Part shown: in pieces, positions 44,235 through 56,751 of the stretch
Layout: each line of letters opens with the position of its first letter
How positions within the stretch are numbered: position 1 is the stretch's first letter
Source: Pardosa pseudoannulata
Taxonomy: Eukaryota; Arthropoda; Arachnida; Araneae; Lycosidae
Direction of reading: 5' to 3'
DNA: 64,000 nt
Assembly (NCBI GenBank): GCA_032207245.1
Contig: CM063510.1
Coordinates: forward strand, 155,700,948 to 155,764,947
Translations under genes and position numbers: made by a program
The notes under the pieces: generated by a model
Databases searched by the model: none
Seen by the model: only the letters and a program-made list of their open reading frames with translations
What the model was told of the DNA's origin: nothing

Positions 44235-45760
44235 ATATTTTTGATTTAAATGAATCCAATATAACAGGTATAAAACCAACTTGATGAAGGGAGAGTCGTT
44301 ATTTACCCGTGCCAAAATGTATATATACCAGAAATGAACTTGTCTTTCCTTTCAAGGTGTTATTTCAGAGAGATTTCGCTGCGTCTCACAGGTTACAAAT
44401 GGAACACCTAGTAATGTACTTGAAATCACACGCTTTGTGTAGCAGCAGTGGCGAAATCTTATAGAAAATGTGGTATTTCCATCTCCGTGAATGACAAAAT
44501 ACAACTGAGAATAGGAAGCAAAAAGTTTTATATAATTACATCCATCATTTTATAATGAACATGACTATCACGGCTTACAATGCAGCTATTGCTAAGAATA
44601 ACGTAAAACGTTTTTTCAAAATAATTTTTTTTTCAAACGTTTGTAACTGTTTGGTAATTTTTTTTTTTAAACTGTGTAATCTCTTCGAAATAGATCGATT
44701 AGTTACTTTTCGCGAATTTCAATTTAATACATTTTGATACTCAAAATTGGTTTATTATGTAAAGAACTAGATAGATATTTTGTGCGGATGAAAAGGATAT
44801 TTTCGTTTTTGTATTTTTCTTCTCGTTTTCCATAAGGTGCTTATTATGACAGTTCCATTTCATTCTAAGGTTTACAAATAAAACTTGTCATATTATATGT
44901 GAAAGGAATTCACTTTCAACGAAGTTACTTTTAATACAATTAGTAATTAACAATATTAAAATTAACTAATATTTTACTTCGAAATTTTTGCCACTTACCT
45001 ATGCATAGTAACGTATTGAAATGTCGAGCGTACAACACTTGCATTAGAAACTAGAAGTGTTCGAAAACATTTATGAAATATTTTGCAAATACTTGCATTT
45101 GAGCATTTTGCACTTTATACAAATTTATAGCTGAAATGCACACGGAAAATAGTCATTTACTATCACAAGTTTGCAGTCTCTTAATGTTTTTCTCCACTCT
45201 AAAAAAAGAAAGGAAAAATTCTGATCAAGGTATTTTAAAATTCTTTCTTGAATATTCCTGTACAATATACCAATGTTTATAAGGCATCAACATTAAGACT
45301 TGCCTAAAAAAGTAAAAAAACACAAACCCAACGATATTTTTGTTGATTTCATTTACTTTCAGTGAATGGCGTTTTAAAAACTCCGTGAAATATTAAGTTC
45401 CCTGCCAAAAAGGTTTTATACGTGCTTTGCGGAGGCTGTTTATCACAAATGCATATTTCAAATGCCTTTATCTGCATTTTTCTTTCTTTCTTGGCTTTCA
45501 TGTTTTAAAGATGCTTTTAAAAGTCAGATGTTTGAAAATTTTCTTCCATTCTTTTCATTATGTGTGTTATGAAACTCTACATAGGATTACCATTAGGTGT
45601 ATTTATTCATTAAAGTAACGAAATATTAAGTAAAGATTTTTAAGATTTCATTTATTTTAGGCAATGTACAACAATAAAGAATTATATAAAATTTCATATA
45701 ATAGTATGTGTGCTGGTATATCCATTCACGAACTGGTGTAATGTTTCAACGAATAAGAAA
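44235..45760. other. Intergenic stretch without recognised genes
   Basis: Several short frames, but none with protein-like composition or splice context. Confidence 0.5.
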
Positions 45761-45765
45761 GTATT

Positions 45766-46088
45766 TAGGGTTCCCACGGTCCTTAAAAGTCCTTACGAAC
45801 TCCTTAATTTTATTTTTCATTTTTAAGTGCCCATAAAACTGCTTAATTTTTGTCAAAGGTCCTTAAAAACTCCTTAATTTTTAAATTGGAACGCACCATT
45901 TCTCCATTGAAGTGATTTCCTATTAATTTTTGCCATACTCTCCAAATTCGTAATCATTAAAATATGTTCCTCAGGAAATAAGGTTTATGTATTTATGCCG
46001 TGTATTTCAAGTAGGTCATTATAAAAAGTTACTTTGGTCCTTAGAAAGTCTTTAATTTTTGTTCTGGAAAAAGAATGGGAAACCTAGT
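45766..46088. mobile_element. hAT-like MITE, (C)AGGGTTCCCACGG family
   Basis: The left end AGGGTTCCCACGGTCCTTAA and the right end read inward, AGGTTTCCCATTCTTTTTCC, are inverted. AGTATT occurs at both flanks (left AGTATTTA, right AGTATTAA), so an 8-bp duplication is likely though the tip position is uncertain by a base. Its interior repeats the CTCCTTAATTTT words seen at 39012. Confidence 0.65.
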
Positions 46089-47379
46089 ATTAATATTTTA
46101 ACAAAGTAAGAATTGCAGGAACCTGTGTAAGCTTTCCAGTTAGGGTCCAGTTTTTGAGAAATTGGGAAAAATTACCCCTAATTTTGTGAAACTGAAGTTA
46201 GCCAATGTTCCCGGTGACTTCAAAAATCAGGGAATTGCAATGGGTCAGGGAAGTCAAGAAAAAAATATTTTACAAAAGTCAGGGAAATTCGCAAATATTT
46301 TCTTAAAGTCAGGGAAAAGCTAAAGATAAAATTTAAAATAATTCCCATTCCATATTAAAATTAGTAATTGTAATACAAATGCCATTTTGTGTAATTTTTT
46401 TCTTTATAATACCAAGAGAACTACTATAAATTTAAAAGTAAGATTAAATTTTTTGGTATAGAAGTAATTCTCCGTATAGTGTATTGCTTTTTATAAAATG
46501 ACTTGATTATTTTTTCGGGTATTCAGCGTATTTAATAAGTACTCGACTTATAAAGGTCACTTTGTTTGGTATCTTGTTTTAAAAAATATCACATTTAAAT
46601 AAACTGAATATTCAACTTTTATTTTTCTTTAATTTTCCTTGTTCATAAATTTTATTGTGATTTTGGAAATTGTTGAATTTTTAGCAGCAATATCTTTATC
46701 AATAATGAATGGTTATTTTTATTTAATAAAAGTGAAGTTTTATTCGCTTTATTTAGAAATGTATTATGTGATTATTATTGCGTTCGACATGTAGACACGA
46801 TATTGCTTGATTTTGATTATACACCGCGTGAGGACTTGTGAAATTTTGCAGTTAACAAATTAATTTTGAAATCATAATTTTGCTTGATTATGACCTAAAA
46901 ATTGTTATGAACAAATTTATTGATTGATTAAAAAGTTAATTTGCATTGTACGCTGGCTTTTTACAGAATATTGGAAATGTTCTAAATTTCTATTGAGTTT
47001 TGGTAATCTAAACGAAGCCGAAACTTCAAAGGGATGCACAGATTTGTTTTAATATATATCAAGATTGTTTGGTAAAAATCTTGTAAGAATCCGGGAAACT
47101 TTAAATTCCAATAAACATTTTAAAAATTTACAAAATTTGTAAAACGTGAATTAAGTTTTTAAAAAAATCTACTTGTTTTTAAACTGTAGAACGCTATTAT
47201 GTTTTTGTCGGCCATTAGTATTGTTCATATGGAAGACAATTTGAATAAAATAAGAAAAGAATAGCAAGGGATACATAAGTTTTCATTTTAAAAAGTGAGC
47301 TTTTTTTCCATAAGCTATTTTCAACTTTTAACGGTTTATTATTAATATTTTTTATTAAGTCACCAGTATGTATGGAAAT

Positions 47380-49595
47380 CAGAGATGAAAAATTGTCATT
47401 AAAAATCTGTATATTTCAAGATAGGTCAAAATTTTCAGAATTTATTCAGTAAACTCAGTATTTGATTAAAAATTATTTTTTTTAGGCACGTGTTTGCTTT
47501 AATGGAATATTTTAATTTTGATTTATCATTCTGAAATTATTTTAAAATACGGCAGGGATTGTGAGCCACTAAAAATGTCTGGAGAAGCCAGTAAAGTGTG
47601 TTTGTGGAGGTGAGGAGATGTGCCCTTTTTTCGTGGATATGCAAATTTTTGTGGTTTGGTTTGTTGACGTTTATCCCCAGATCTAGTATTTTTCTATTTA
47701 TTAAATTCTGGCTATTTATGAGTAAGATGCTTTTTAATATTTTAACTTTCCAGTAATAATATACGCTATCATTACAAGCATATGCAATGTTTATTATTCA
47801 ATCAATGTAATTTTACTACATATAATATTTAGTATTGTGTTTTTTTTTTTTGTGTGTGTCAGTGCATATATAAGAGAGGAGGCTCATTTGAAATGTCTTT
47901 CTGCCTTCCAAATTACCAATATTATCAGTCTTGACCTTACCACATCTTAGAACTCGACTTCCAAAGTAAACTTACAACTTTAATTATTACAGAATAAAAA
48001 GATTGTACTTTACGTAAAATTTACTTTTATTTGTCAACTACTATGTTAAAGTTAGTCAGTACTAGAAAAGCTAGTGAAGTGTGTTTGTGGAGGTGAGGAA
48101 ATAAGCCATTTTCTGTTTGCTGATTGATATGCTGATTTTGTGGATTGGTTTGTGGATGTTTTCCCCCAAATCGAGTATTTTTATACTATCAAGTATTTTT
48201 CTATTAAATTCTGGCTATTTATCAGTAAGATGTGTTATAATATTTTAACTTTCCAGTAATAATATACCTTATCATTACAAGCATATGCAATGTTATTCAA
48301 TTAATGTAATTTTACTACATATAATATTCAATATATATTGTGTTTTTGTGTCAGCGTGCGTTTATAATAGAGGAGGGTTATTTGAAATGTCTTCCACCCT
48401 TGCAAATTACCAGTATTATCAGTCTTGACCTTACCACATCTTATAACTCGACTTCCAAAGTCAACTTACAACTTTCATTATTACAGAATAAAAAGGTTGT
48501 ATTTCTACGAAAATTTACTTTTATTTGTCAACTACTATGTTAAAGTTAGTCAGTACTAGAAAAGCTAGTGAAGTGTGTTTGTGGAGATGAGGAAATATGC
48601 CATTTTCTGTTTGCTGATTTTGTGGTTTGGTTTGTGGACGTTTCCCCCCAGACCTAGTATTTTTCTATTTATTAAATTCTGACTATTTATCAGTAAGATA
48701 CATTATAATATTTTAACTTTCCAGTAATAATATACGTTATCATTACAAGCATATGCAATGTTTATTATTCAATTAATGTAATTTTACTACATAAAATATT
48801 TAATATATATTGTGTTTTTGTGTCAGTGTGCGTATATAAGAGGGGAGGCTTATTTGAAATGTCTTCTTCCCTTCCAAATAACCAGTATTATCAGTCTTGA
48901 CCTCATCACAACTTAGAACTTGACTTCCAAAGTCAACTTAACTTTCATTATTACAGAATAAAAAGGTTGTATTTCTACGAAAATTTACTTTTATTTGTCA
49001 ACTACTATATTAAAGTTAGTCAGTACTAGAAAAGCTAGTGAAGTGTGTTTGTGGAGATGAGGAAATATGCCATTTTCTGTTTGCTGATTTTGTGGTTTGG
49101 TTTGTAGACGTTTCCCCCCAGACCTAGTATTTTTCTATTTATTAAATTCTGACTATTTATCAGTAAGATACATTATAATATTTTAACTTTCCAGTAATAA
49201 TATACGTTATCATTACAAGCATATGCAATGTTTATTATTCAATTAATGTAATTTTACTACATAAAATATTTAATATATATTGTGTTTTTGTGTCAGTGTG
49301 CGTATATAAGAGGGGAGGCTTATTTGAAATGTCTTCTTCCCTTCCAAATAACCAGTATTATCAGTCTTGACCTCATCACAACTTAGAACTTGACTTCCAA
49401 AGTCAACTTACAACTTGCATTATTACAGAATAAAATGGTTGTACTTTACATAAAATTTAATTTTATTGACAACTACTATATTAAAGTTAGTCAGTACTTT
49501 TAAAAATCTGTCATTAGTTTGGTCAGTATTTCGCCATTTTCGGTCAGTAAAATCAGTATTTTTCACTACTTCTCTCCATCTTTCATCTCTGGAAA
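47380..49595. mobile_element. Family F repeat with an internal tandem expansion
   Basis: Outer ends CAGAGATGAAAAATTGTCAT and, from the right, CAGAGATGAAAGATGGAGAG are inverted and begin CAG as hAT tips do, but the flanks (ATGGAAAT and GAAAAGCG) do not form a duplication. Inside, a unit of about 480 bp is repeated about four times. Confidence 0.6.
47575..49491. repeat. Tandem array, four units of about 470-494 bp
   Basis: Unit starts near 47575, 48057, 48551 and 49021 (word CAGTACTAGAAAAGCTAGTG from the second unit on). The last two units are almost identical, and the first is the most diverged. This suits stepwise unequal exchange, with the newest duplication on the right. Confidence 0.9.
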
Positions 49596-50299
49596 AGCGT
49601 TTTGAAGTACAAATTTTAATGGTTAATTTAGTTATTCCTCAATGTATATGTGCGCAAAACTTAATAACTTTGAAAAAATGTGTAGGGTTAACAAACTACA
49701 GTGAAATGTTGACAGTGAATGTCAAACTACAATGAACCTATCTTGTATGCTTTTCAAGAAACTGACGAAAAAATTAAAAAAAAAAGAAAACTTATTAAAA
49801 AGCGTACAAATGAAGTATGCATTAGTATAGCAGTTATACTTTTCTCAATTATCGAGAGAAAATGACGTATAAGTGAAATGCTACTAAGAATTGCAGATTT
49901 CACACCGATACATTAATACAATGTTATATTGCTGTACTTGTATAGTTTTACTAATAGTAGTAAATAAATAAGGCGAAATTTAACTTGTGTTAATGCTTCA
50001 AAATGAAGATGAAATTAAATAAGTTTACTGGTTTCATGAAATAGTATTTAGGGCTTAACCCTTCTTTGCATGATGATGGAAATTTCCATCACAATATTTA
50101 GTGAACAAAAAATTGTATTAAAAACAAATGTACTGTAAATTGGTTGTTGCTGGCAATTTTTTTTCACGACTATTGCGTAATAAAAAACATAGCTGTAAAA
50201 AAAAAAATTTTTTTTTCAAATGTCACAATCATCATAGTGGGTGGAAGAAACGTGCGATTTCTTGAATATTTTTAGTGAACAAAAAATTGTATTAAAAAC

Positions 50300-50740
50300 C
50301 AGGGTTTGTATGATTTAAATCAGTTGAATTAAAAAAAAAAAAATCATTGATTTAAATCATTTTAGTTTCCCTTCTTTTAAAACCTATATTCCAAAGACAG
50401 GAGAATTGGAAATCAGTCAGCACAGAAATACCAATAAGTAAATAAGTGTAAATAGATAGCATGTGTTTGCCAAAAATTTAGGGGTTATCAGAAAGTATGT
50501 AGGGTCGGAACAATGACTAGTTACGACTAGTGGAATTCATTTTATGCAATGGGAGGTAAAGAGAGCATTACAGAACTTGAATTCCAGTTTATCTACCAAA
50601 CAACAACAGTCGTGGCTTCATCTGCTAGAATAGAAAGACAGTTTTCCTCTTTCGGTATTGTTCATTCTAGCCTTCGTAACCAATTAGGAGTGGATAAAGC
50701 ATAGAAACTAATGTTTTTATTCAAACAGTTAAATCCATAA
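50300..50740 (+). mobile_element. hAT relic: left tip and transposase C-terminus
   Basis: CAGGGTTTGTATGATTTAAA at 50300 resembles a hAT tip. 50540-50740 encodes FYAMGGKESITELEFQFIYQ, TTTVVASSARIERQFSSFGI, HSSLRNQLGVDKA, stop, KLMFLFKQLN. ASSARIERQFSSFG followed by RNxLxxxxA is the hAT dimerisation motif. No right tip was found. Confidence 0.75.
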
Positions 50741-51056
50741 TTCGTTGCTTAAAAAAATATTGAAGTAATTGTGATTTTTTGTGTTTTTTAAATAAATAGT
50801 TTGCATAAATGAATATTTTAATGTGTTCTTTAAATTTACATCTTATTTAGTTTGTACCATCCAATTACAAAATAATAAAATGTATTTAGATTAAAATGTA
50901 CATATTTAATTTTAAGTATTCAATGTGTAAATTATACTAGATAGATAAGATGTTACTTATAACAAATTATTCCATGTATATTGCAAAAAAACATAAAAAC
51001 ACTACAATAATTAAACTTAGAATTCAGATTAAAGAAGAATTAAACTTAGAAATACC

Positions 51057-51160
51057 ATGTTATTAAACCATTTATTTCACAAAAAGAGAAAAGGATCATG
51101 CAGTAAATGTGAAATTAATTTATGTCTTAAAAGAAGTAATAATTGCTTTTTAACTATCAA
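51057..51160 (+). pseudogene. piggyBac transposase cysteine-rich C-terminal remnant
   Basis: Reads HLFHKKRKGSCSKCEINLCL and KRSNNCF. The spacing C-x2-C-x4-LC-x6-CF follows the second half of the piggyBac zinc-binding tail. It lies near the right end of the TTAA/CCCTTCTTTG element, where that domain would be. Confidence 0.6.
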
Positions 51161-52194
51161 TAGGAATAAATATGATACAAATATATATTATTTTTTTATT
51201 TATTTTGTACTAAGCTTAACATGCAAATTTGCATCATGAATATTTCCATCATACTGTTCTTTAATTATTTTATATTATATATTTGTACTAGAATTTTTAA
51301 AAACATTTTCCTTTAATGTAGAGCCTGAATTATATCACCCTGATTTATTTCACAAAAAGGGAAAAGAATCATGCAAAGAAGGGTCAAAGAAATCAGGAAT
51401 TTTTGTGTTTTCCGGAAAAAAATTTTCTTAACATTTATTAAGGCAGTTGGATAGCATTTAAACGCGGAAATGTTTTTTGTTCTGTGTTAGAGCACATAAA
51501 AAAGGAATTATATAATTGCTACAAACGATATTGCCTTACTAAAATTTGGTAGTGAGATAGGGTCATTATCATCAATGCTGCTTTCATCTACTGCATCTTT
51601 TGAATCAATTAATTTATCAATCGAGTCACTAAATCCACATCGCAATTTGAATATTCCTCGATAGGAGAATCACAGTCCAGAGATAAAACTTTCATTTTGT
51701 GTAACGGAAGTTTAGAGCTATTTTCGATGAATTATAAATTTCGTGCGGTATCAATGAAATATGAGATACAGATAAGTTGTATAAATGAAATATTTTAATG
51801 TCAAATTGCGTACAAGTGTATAGGAACCAAAAGAAAAGAAAAATAACTGATAAAACGTATAAATAAGGTTTCACTGTACTAAAACTTTACGGTGTTCTGA
51901 TATTTACTTCCAACAATTTCATGTTCGTTATTACAATTGACAGAATATTTTGCAATTTTTCAGAACATTTTCGAGATTAATAATTTTATAAAATATATTT
52001 GGTATTAAATTAAAAATAATTTAATGCATTTAATAAAAAACTTTTGAGATAATTTGCTATCTATAAATTAACTCGAGTTCTCATAATTAACATATAAATT
52101 TTCATTTTACATTAAAAGGATTGGAAATGTGTGGTGTATCACAGGCTTGGCAAACCTCTGACTTGGCGAGCCGCATTGCATGTATATTGAGGTG

Positions 52195-52990
52195 AAAAGT
52201 AATACATTATTATTAAGGGTACCACTGAGATAGTCTTTAATGTGGAACGAAATGTTACCAAATATTTTAGTCTATACAAAATAAAAGTCATCACTACTTC
52301 TTGTTTCTCATATAAATGCTTACTTGCGTACAACAGTTTGGGAACCGAGGTAGAGCATTTTATGTGGAACCGAATTTTACCAAATATTTTAGTCTACAAA
52401 ATAACATGGAAATACTACTCCTTATTTCCCTTTTAAGTGTCTACTCGTAATTGCATTCTGCAGTTTGGGAACCAAGGTAGAGCATTTTATGTGGAACCGA
52501 ATTTTACCAAATATTTTAGTCTACAAAATAACATGGAAATACTGCTCTTTGTTTCCCTTCCCTTTTAAGTGCCACTTGTAATTGTGTACAAAAGTTTGGG
52601 AACCGAGGTAGAGCGTTTTATGTGGAACCGAATGTTACCAAATATTTTAGTCTACAAAATAACATGGAAATACTACACCTTATTTCCCTTTTAAGTGCCT
52701 ACTCGTAATTGTGTACAAAAGTTTGGGAACTGAGATAGAGCATTTTATGTGGAACCGAACGTTACCAAATATTTTTTAAAGTCCATACAAAATAAAATGG
52801 GAACACTAATCTTCGTTTCCTATTTAAATCCTTATCTCGTGTTTACGTATAAATAATATTTTATGGCAGAAGTTTAGGAACCACTGAGATAGGACATTTT
52901 ATTTGGAACAGAATATTACCAAATATTTTAATTTATAAAGTATAAAATGGATACTTTGTTTCTCGTTTTCCGTTGAAAAGCCTGCAATTT
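52195..52990. repeat. Tandem array, about six units of 120-150 bp
   Basis: Each unit has (A/T)GTTT(G/A)GGAACC followed by GAGGTAGAGCATTTTATGTG, GAACCGAA and GTTACCAAATATTTTAGTCTA. The word GGGAACC occurs near 52340, 52467, 52600 and 52726, with outer units near 52215 and 52875. GGGAACCACTG is a common hAT tip read outward, so the unit may come from a hAT end. Confidence 0.85.
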
Positions 52991-53402
52991 TTTGCGTATA
53001 ATTATTGTCAACGGATTCCTTCAGGATTTTGACGAATTCGAAAAATAGTTAATATTTATCGCGATAAATGTAATCTCATATAATTTTTAAGTATATAGAA
53101 AATATTTTTATTTTAGGTAGAATATTTTTATTTTAAATATTTTTATTTGTAAATATAAAATCATTTCTTCGGTTTAGAATTCAGAAGACAAATAGCCTTA
53201 CTTTCGGTGCATATAGGCATGACTATAAATGCGAATGAAAAGTTTGAACAAGCTCGTTTTTAAAGCTAGAATTAATTTACTTCTATAAAACGGTATTTTA
53301 TAAGATTTTTAATTGATTTTTTAAATACGATTTTTTTTACTTATTAAAATTCGTGTACATTACTAGTTTTCACTGCGAGTGTTTAAAGATAGTTTTGAAC
53401 CA

Positions 53403-53403
53403 G

Positions 53404-53430
<27 letters not shown>
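53403..53430. repeat. Poly(A) tract
   Basis: 27-28 A immediately left of the AGGCTTGCAA element copy B. Confidence 0.9.
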
Positions 53431-53434
<4 letters not shown>

Positions 53435-53435
53435 C

Positions 53436-54181
53436 AGGCTTGCAATTCCGTCACTTTTCTCACCTTTAGTCACTTTTTTTTTTACAATTGATCACTTTTA
53501 GTCACTTTTTTAAGTAAACAGTCTATTTTAGTAACTTTTTTCATGATGTATCACAGCAAAAGTCTGTTGCTGAAAAAAGAAAATCTGAATTAATAACACT
53601 ATATTTTAATAAAAGACCAAAAATGGGATGCTCTAATCTTATTTTTCTTATTAAAATGTAATTAGTCATATGGTTTCCAGAATTTAGTGATTTTAAAAAG
53701 TCGTAAAGAAGTTCCTGAAATCTACATTTGTACTGAAATATACATTTAATGCATCAAAGTAATTTACGTCAAAGTACACATTTCTCTTTTTCTTTTCTTC
53801 ACAATTTTTGTTTAGATACTCTAATCTAGTTATGTACATATTTCAAAACATCATTAATATATGCAGAACATTGTGATTATAAAATTAACGTATTGTATGT
53901 ATTCAAATCTAATTTATAGATTTTCTTGAATAAAAAGCAATGTTGAGTTGGTTTAAACAAAATTTTTAACCTTTTTTGTATTTGACGCTAAAATCATGTC
54001 TTGCATGAATCATTTGATTTAGAGTGAAAATAAATAGAAAAATCTTAATAATAGCATTTGTAATCAAGAGGGAAAAAAACGCCTTTTTTTCTTTTAATGT
54101 TTAGTCATTTTTTAGTCACTTATTCTGTATTATTTGTCACTTTTCTCACCTTTTTGAAAGTACCTCAGCAGTTGCAAGCCT
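53436..54181. mobile_element. hAT-like MITE, AGGCTTGCAA family, copy B (inverted relative to copy A)
   Basis: Tips AGGCTTGCAATTCCGTCACT and, from the other side, AGGCTTGCAACTGCTGAGGT. It is the reverse complement of 13935-14644 over its length, with repeated AGTCACTTTTT words near both ends. AATAC occurs in both flanks, but no clean 8-bp duplication was found. Confidence 0.78.
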
Positions 54182-54224
54182 GAATACTTCGCAATAAAGG
54201 TGGTCTCAAGGGGTTACCAAATTT

Positions 54225-54600
54225 AGAATTATTTTTGGTGCTTATAAGCATAGTTATAAATTCCGATGAAAGTTTGAACAAGCTCTCTTTTTTAAAGAGT
54301 TAGTTAATTTTAAACTTAACTAGAATTAGTTAATTTTACTATTATAAATGATATTTATTAATGATTGATTCTGCCATACTGTTTTCAAATTTTGATATCA
54401 TAAAATGTATGTAATGTTGTAAGATAAAAACAAAGGAATGTCATAATTCCTTTCACAATTTTTTCTTCATTTTCCTAGTTATTCATAAAATTAGTTTAAA
54501 TTTGTCTGGTATGTACTGGAGCGTCAATTAAATAAGCTCCAGTATTTACCGGTCTAATTTGAATCTGGTAAATAATTTAGAGCTTAAAATAAAAGACACA
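54225..54600. repeat. Dispersed repeat family D, reverse copy
   Basis: Reverse-strand words of family D: GGTGCTTATAAGCATAGTTA, AAGTTTGAACAAGCTC, TTCTTCATTTTCCTAGTTAT. A shorter reverse copy lies at 53200-53320. Confidence 0.6.
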
Positions 54601-55083
54601 AAATGGTTGCAGATATATTTTTCAAGATATAAGGAAATTACGTTCAGCGTTGCTGGTCTGTTTTATGACGTATTTATATGCATGACAAAACTATGAATGG
54701 ATGTTTTAGACTTATGTATGTATGTATGTATGTATGAATGTACTTTGCATGAGTGTAATGTATATTTTTTTATAATATTGAACGCTGAATGTGCTTTGGA
54801 TTTCGTCTTTGGACTCTCCCCGAAGAAAAAAACATTTTGACTATATCAGTGATAAATATTACACTGCCAAATTCCGACATCAGAAATATTTACTAATTGT
54901 TTGAGTTAATCTTAACGTTGTACTTGCAAATAAACGAAAGTATTTTCTGTTCAAATATATAATTTTAAAATATATAAAGGGAATTGAATGTTATGTTCCT
55001 ATTACGATTCTTATTTAATTGATAGGAAATAAATCTTGGTATTTCTCAGCATATTAGATTCTTTTAAACCTTTTAAGCGAGTT

Positions 55084-55084
<1 letters not shown>

Positions 55085-55173
<89 letters not shown>

Positions 55174-55197
55174 TATACATATATATATATATATACA

Positions 55198-55229
<32 letters not shown>

Positions 55230-55244
55230 CATATATATATACAT

Positions 55245-55315
<71 letters not shown>

Positions 55316-55375
55316 TATATACATATATATCATACACACATATACACATATATATATATATATACATATATATAT

Positions 55376-55438
<63 letters not shown>

Positions 55439-55440
55439 CA
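55085..55440. repeat. Compound C-run, (CT)n and (TA)n microsatellite
   Basis: Nine or ten C, then about 15 CT units, then about 320 bp of TA with CA steps. It is the longest such array in the window. Confidence 0.95.
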
Positions 55441-55904
55441 AGCAAGTAGCAAGTATATTAATGTATACACTCAAGATTTCTTGGCTATTAGCTGATAGTA
55501 TTTGGCCGCCCTTTACCAATAGGGTTACACAGTATGTTCATAATTTAGGACAGTGCATAGAAGCTGACTATGTTTATATCACTGCTCCATATAATTGACT
55601 ATGGATCAAAAGTAAAAAATCGTTTTACTTATTTGAAAATTGATCAGTATCTGATAATTCTAAACGTTTTCATAATTTCTTTTCAATTGGTAAAATTACT
55701 GTCTAAAGGGATAGAGAGACAGTGTAATGTGGTGTCAAATTTATACATAAGTTAACCAAAAGGTTATATTTTAAAAAAATGTAGAAGTTAAGAATGAAGT
55801 TATTTTCAAAAATCTTAAGCGTATATTTTTGTTTTAAACTCATTCTGCGAGGTATTTTCAGATTCACGGGCAACCTATTATCTAATATATTTTTTTAGTA
55901 TTTA

Positions 55905-56100
55905 TTCATTCGCAGACTCACCCCTACTCCTCCCCTATTGCGGATTACTGATTCCGGAAACACCTGGCCGTGGTAAGAACTCTGGGTATGAGCAACCGGT
56001 GGGTAAAACAGCCTCTTACCCGAGAAACGAGCATGACAGCTAGGATCGGAATTCGAACGCAGAAGTGTGCTGGCGTCATATTGAGAGCATCTTTGAACAA
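55905..56100 (-). mobile_element. Second tRNA-derived SINE family, one copy
   Basis: GC-richer than its surroundings. On the minus strand a tRNA-like head ends in the B-box-like GCGTTCGAATTCCGATCC, followed by GGGTAAGAGGCTGTTTTACC, CACCGGTTGCTCATACCCAG and CCACGGCCAGGTGTTTCC. It shares no body sequence with the serine-tRNA SINE. Only one copy is in the window, so the family call is inferred. Confidence 0.5.
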
Positions 56101-56651
56101 TAGAAAAATATTTCATTTTATTTCATAATTTTGTTAATTGTTATATTTAAAACGGTTGAGTATGCAGAAAAATATAATTACTTCGTCATCTTATTCAAGA
56201 AAATTCTAGGAACGTTATAAAAAGGCTCGAATGCCTGCAAATTATGTTCATTTAGAAGAATTAAACAAATTAAATGGTTCATTTAGGTGATGAATTTCAT
56301 AGTTATGTGAACATTTTGGGTTGTTACAAAAAATCATAGTCAGAATCAAAGATCATCATTGGCAATCAAAAGGTCAATTAAAAAAATTGCTAGTAGTAAA
56401 GAAATAAGTCTCAAATGCAAACAAAATGTTCTGCTCTGTTCACTTACACAAACCTGAGACATCGAATTAGGCTTGTACTATCAAATGCTATTGAGAACTC
56501 GGTCAAGTTTGAAGCCTCGTATGAGTCCTAGATAGAGAGTGAACTAACTAACTATTGAACAATCACATACTGGTGAATGAACAATCTGCTTTTAAACACT
56601 CTAAAATAACTTTTAGACAGTGTAAAAAGTTGAATAAACCTTTAATCTTAC

Positions 56652-56751
56652 CTCTGGATTGTAATGAGCAATACTAGCTGTGACATTTTTTAGCAGGTCA
56701 TGTTTTAGAATAAATGTTGTCGAAAATCGGTAGCAAGTTACCGTGAAAATA
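56652..56751 (-). CDS. Possible internal exon of unknown gene
   Basis: Minus strand: acceptor TTTATTCTCAG at 56752-56762, open for 1+99 bases, then donor CCAGAG|GTAAGA. It encodes IFTVTCYRFSTTFILKHDLL and KNVTASIAHYNPE. The words DLL...HYNPEVR remind me of the start of TEX10/IPI1 proteins, but this is weak and no flanking exon was found. Another open frame (57073-56834, minus) lies just upstream. Confidence 0.25.

Larger units (their letters stand above)
50059..51383 (+). mobile_element. piggyBac-type element relic with nested hAT relic
   Basis: The left end is TTAA (50055-50058) then CCCTTCTTTGCATGATGATG. The right end read inward is CCCTTCTTTGCATGATTC, followed by TCAA where TTAA is expected. 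A cysteine-rich tail of piggyBac type is encoded at 51080-51160. A hAT end and hAT coding remnant (50300-50740) sit inside. A 30-bp word (TTAGTGAACAAAAAATTGTA...) occurs at 50099 and again about 175 bp later. Confidence 0.7.

Noticed and set aside
43517..44240. Target duplication of the LINE fragment at 43.7 kb (AGAAGATAGG at 43519 and 44225)
   Set aside because: About 200 bp of non-LINE sequence separates the left copy from the LINE start, and the word overlaps the AAG tail, so it is probably chance.
47370..49605. Calling family F a proven hAT element
   Set aside because: The CAGAGATGAAA tips are suggestive, but the flanking 8 bp (ATGGAAAT and GAAAAGCG) do not match, so superfamily membership stays open.
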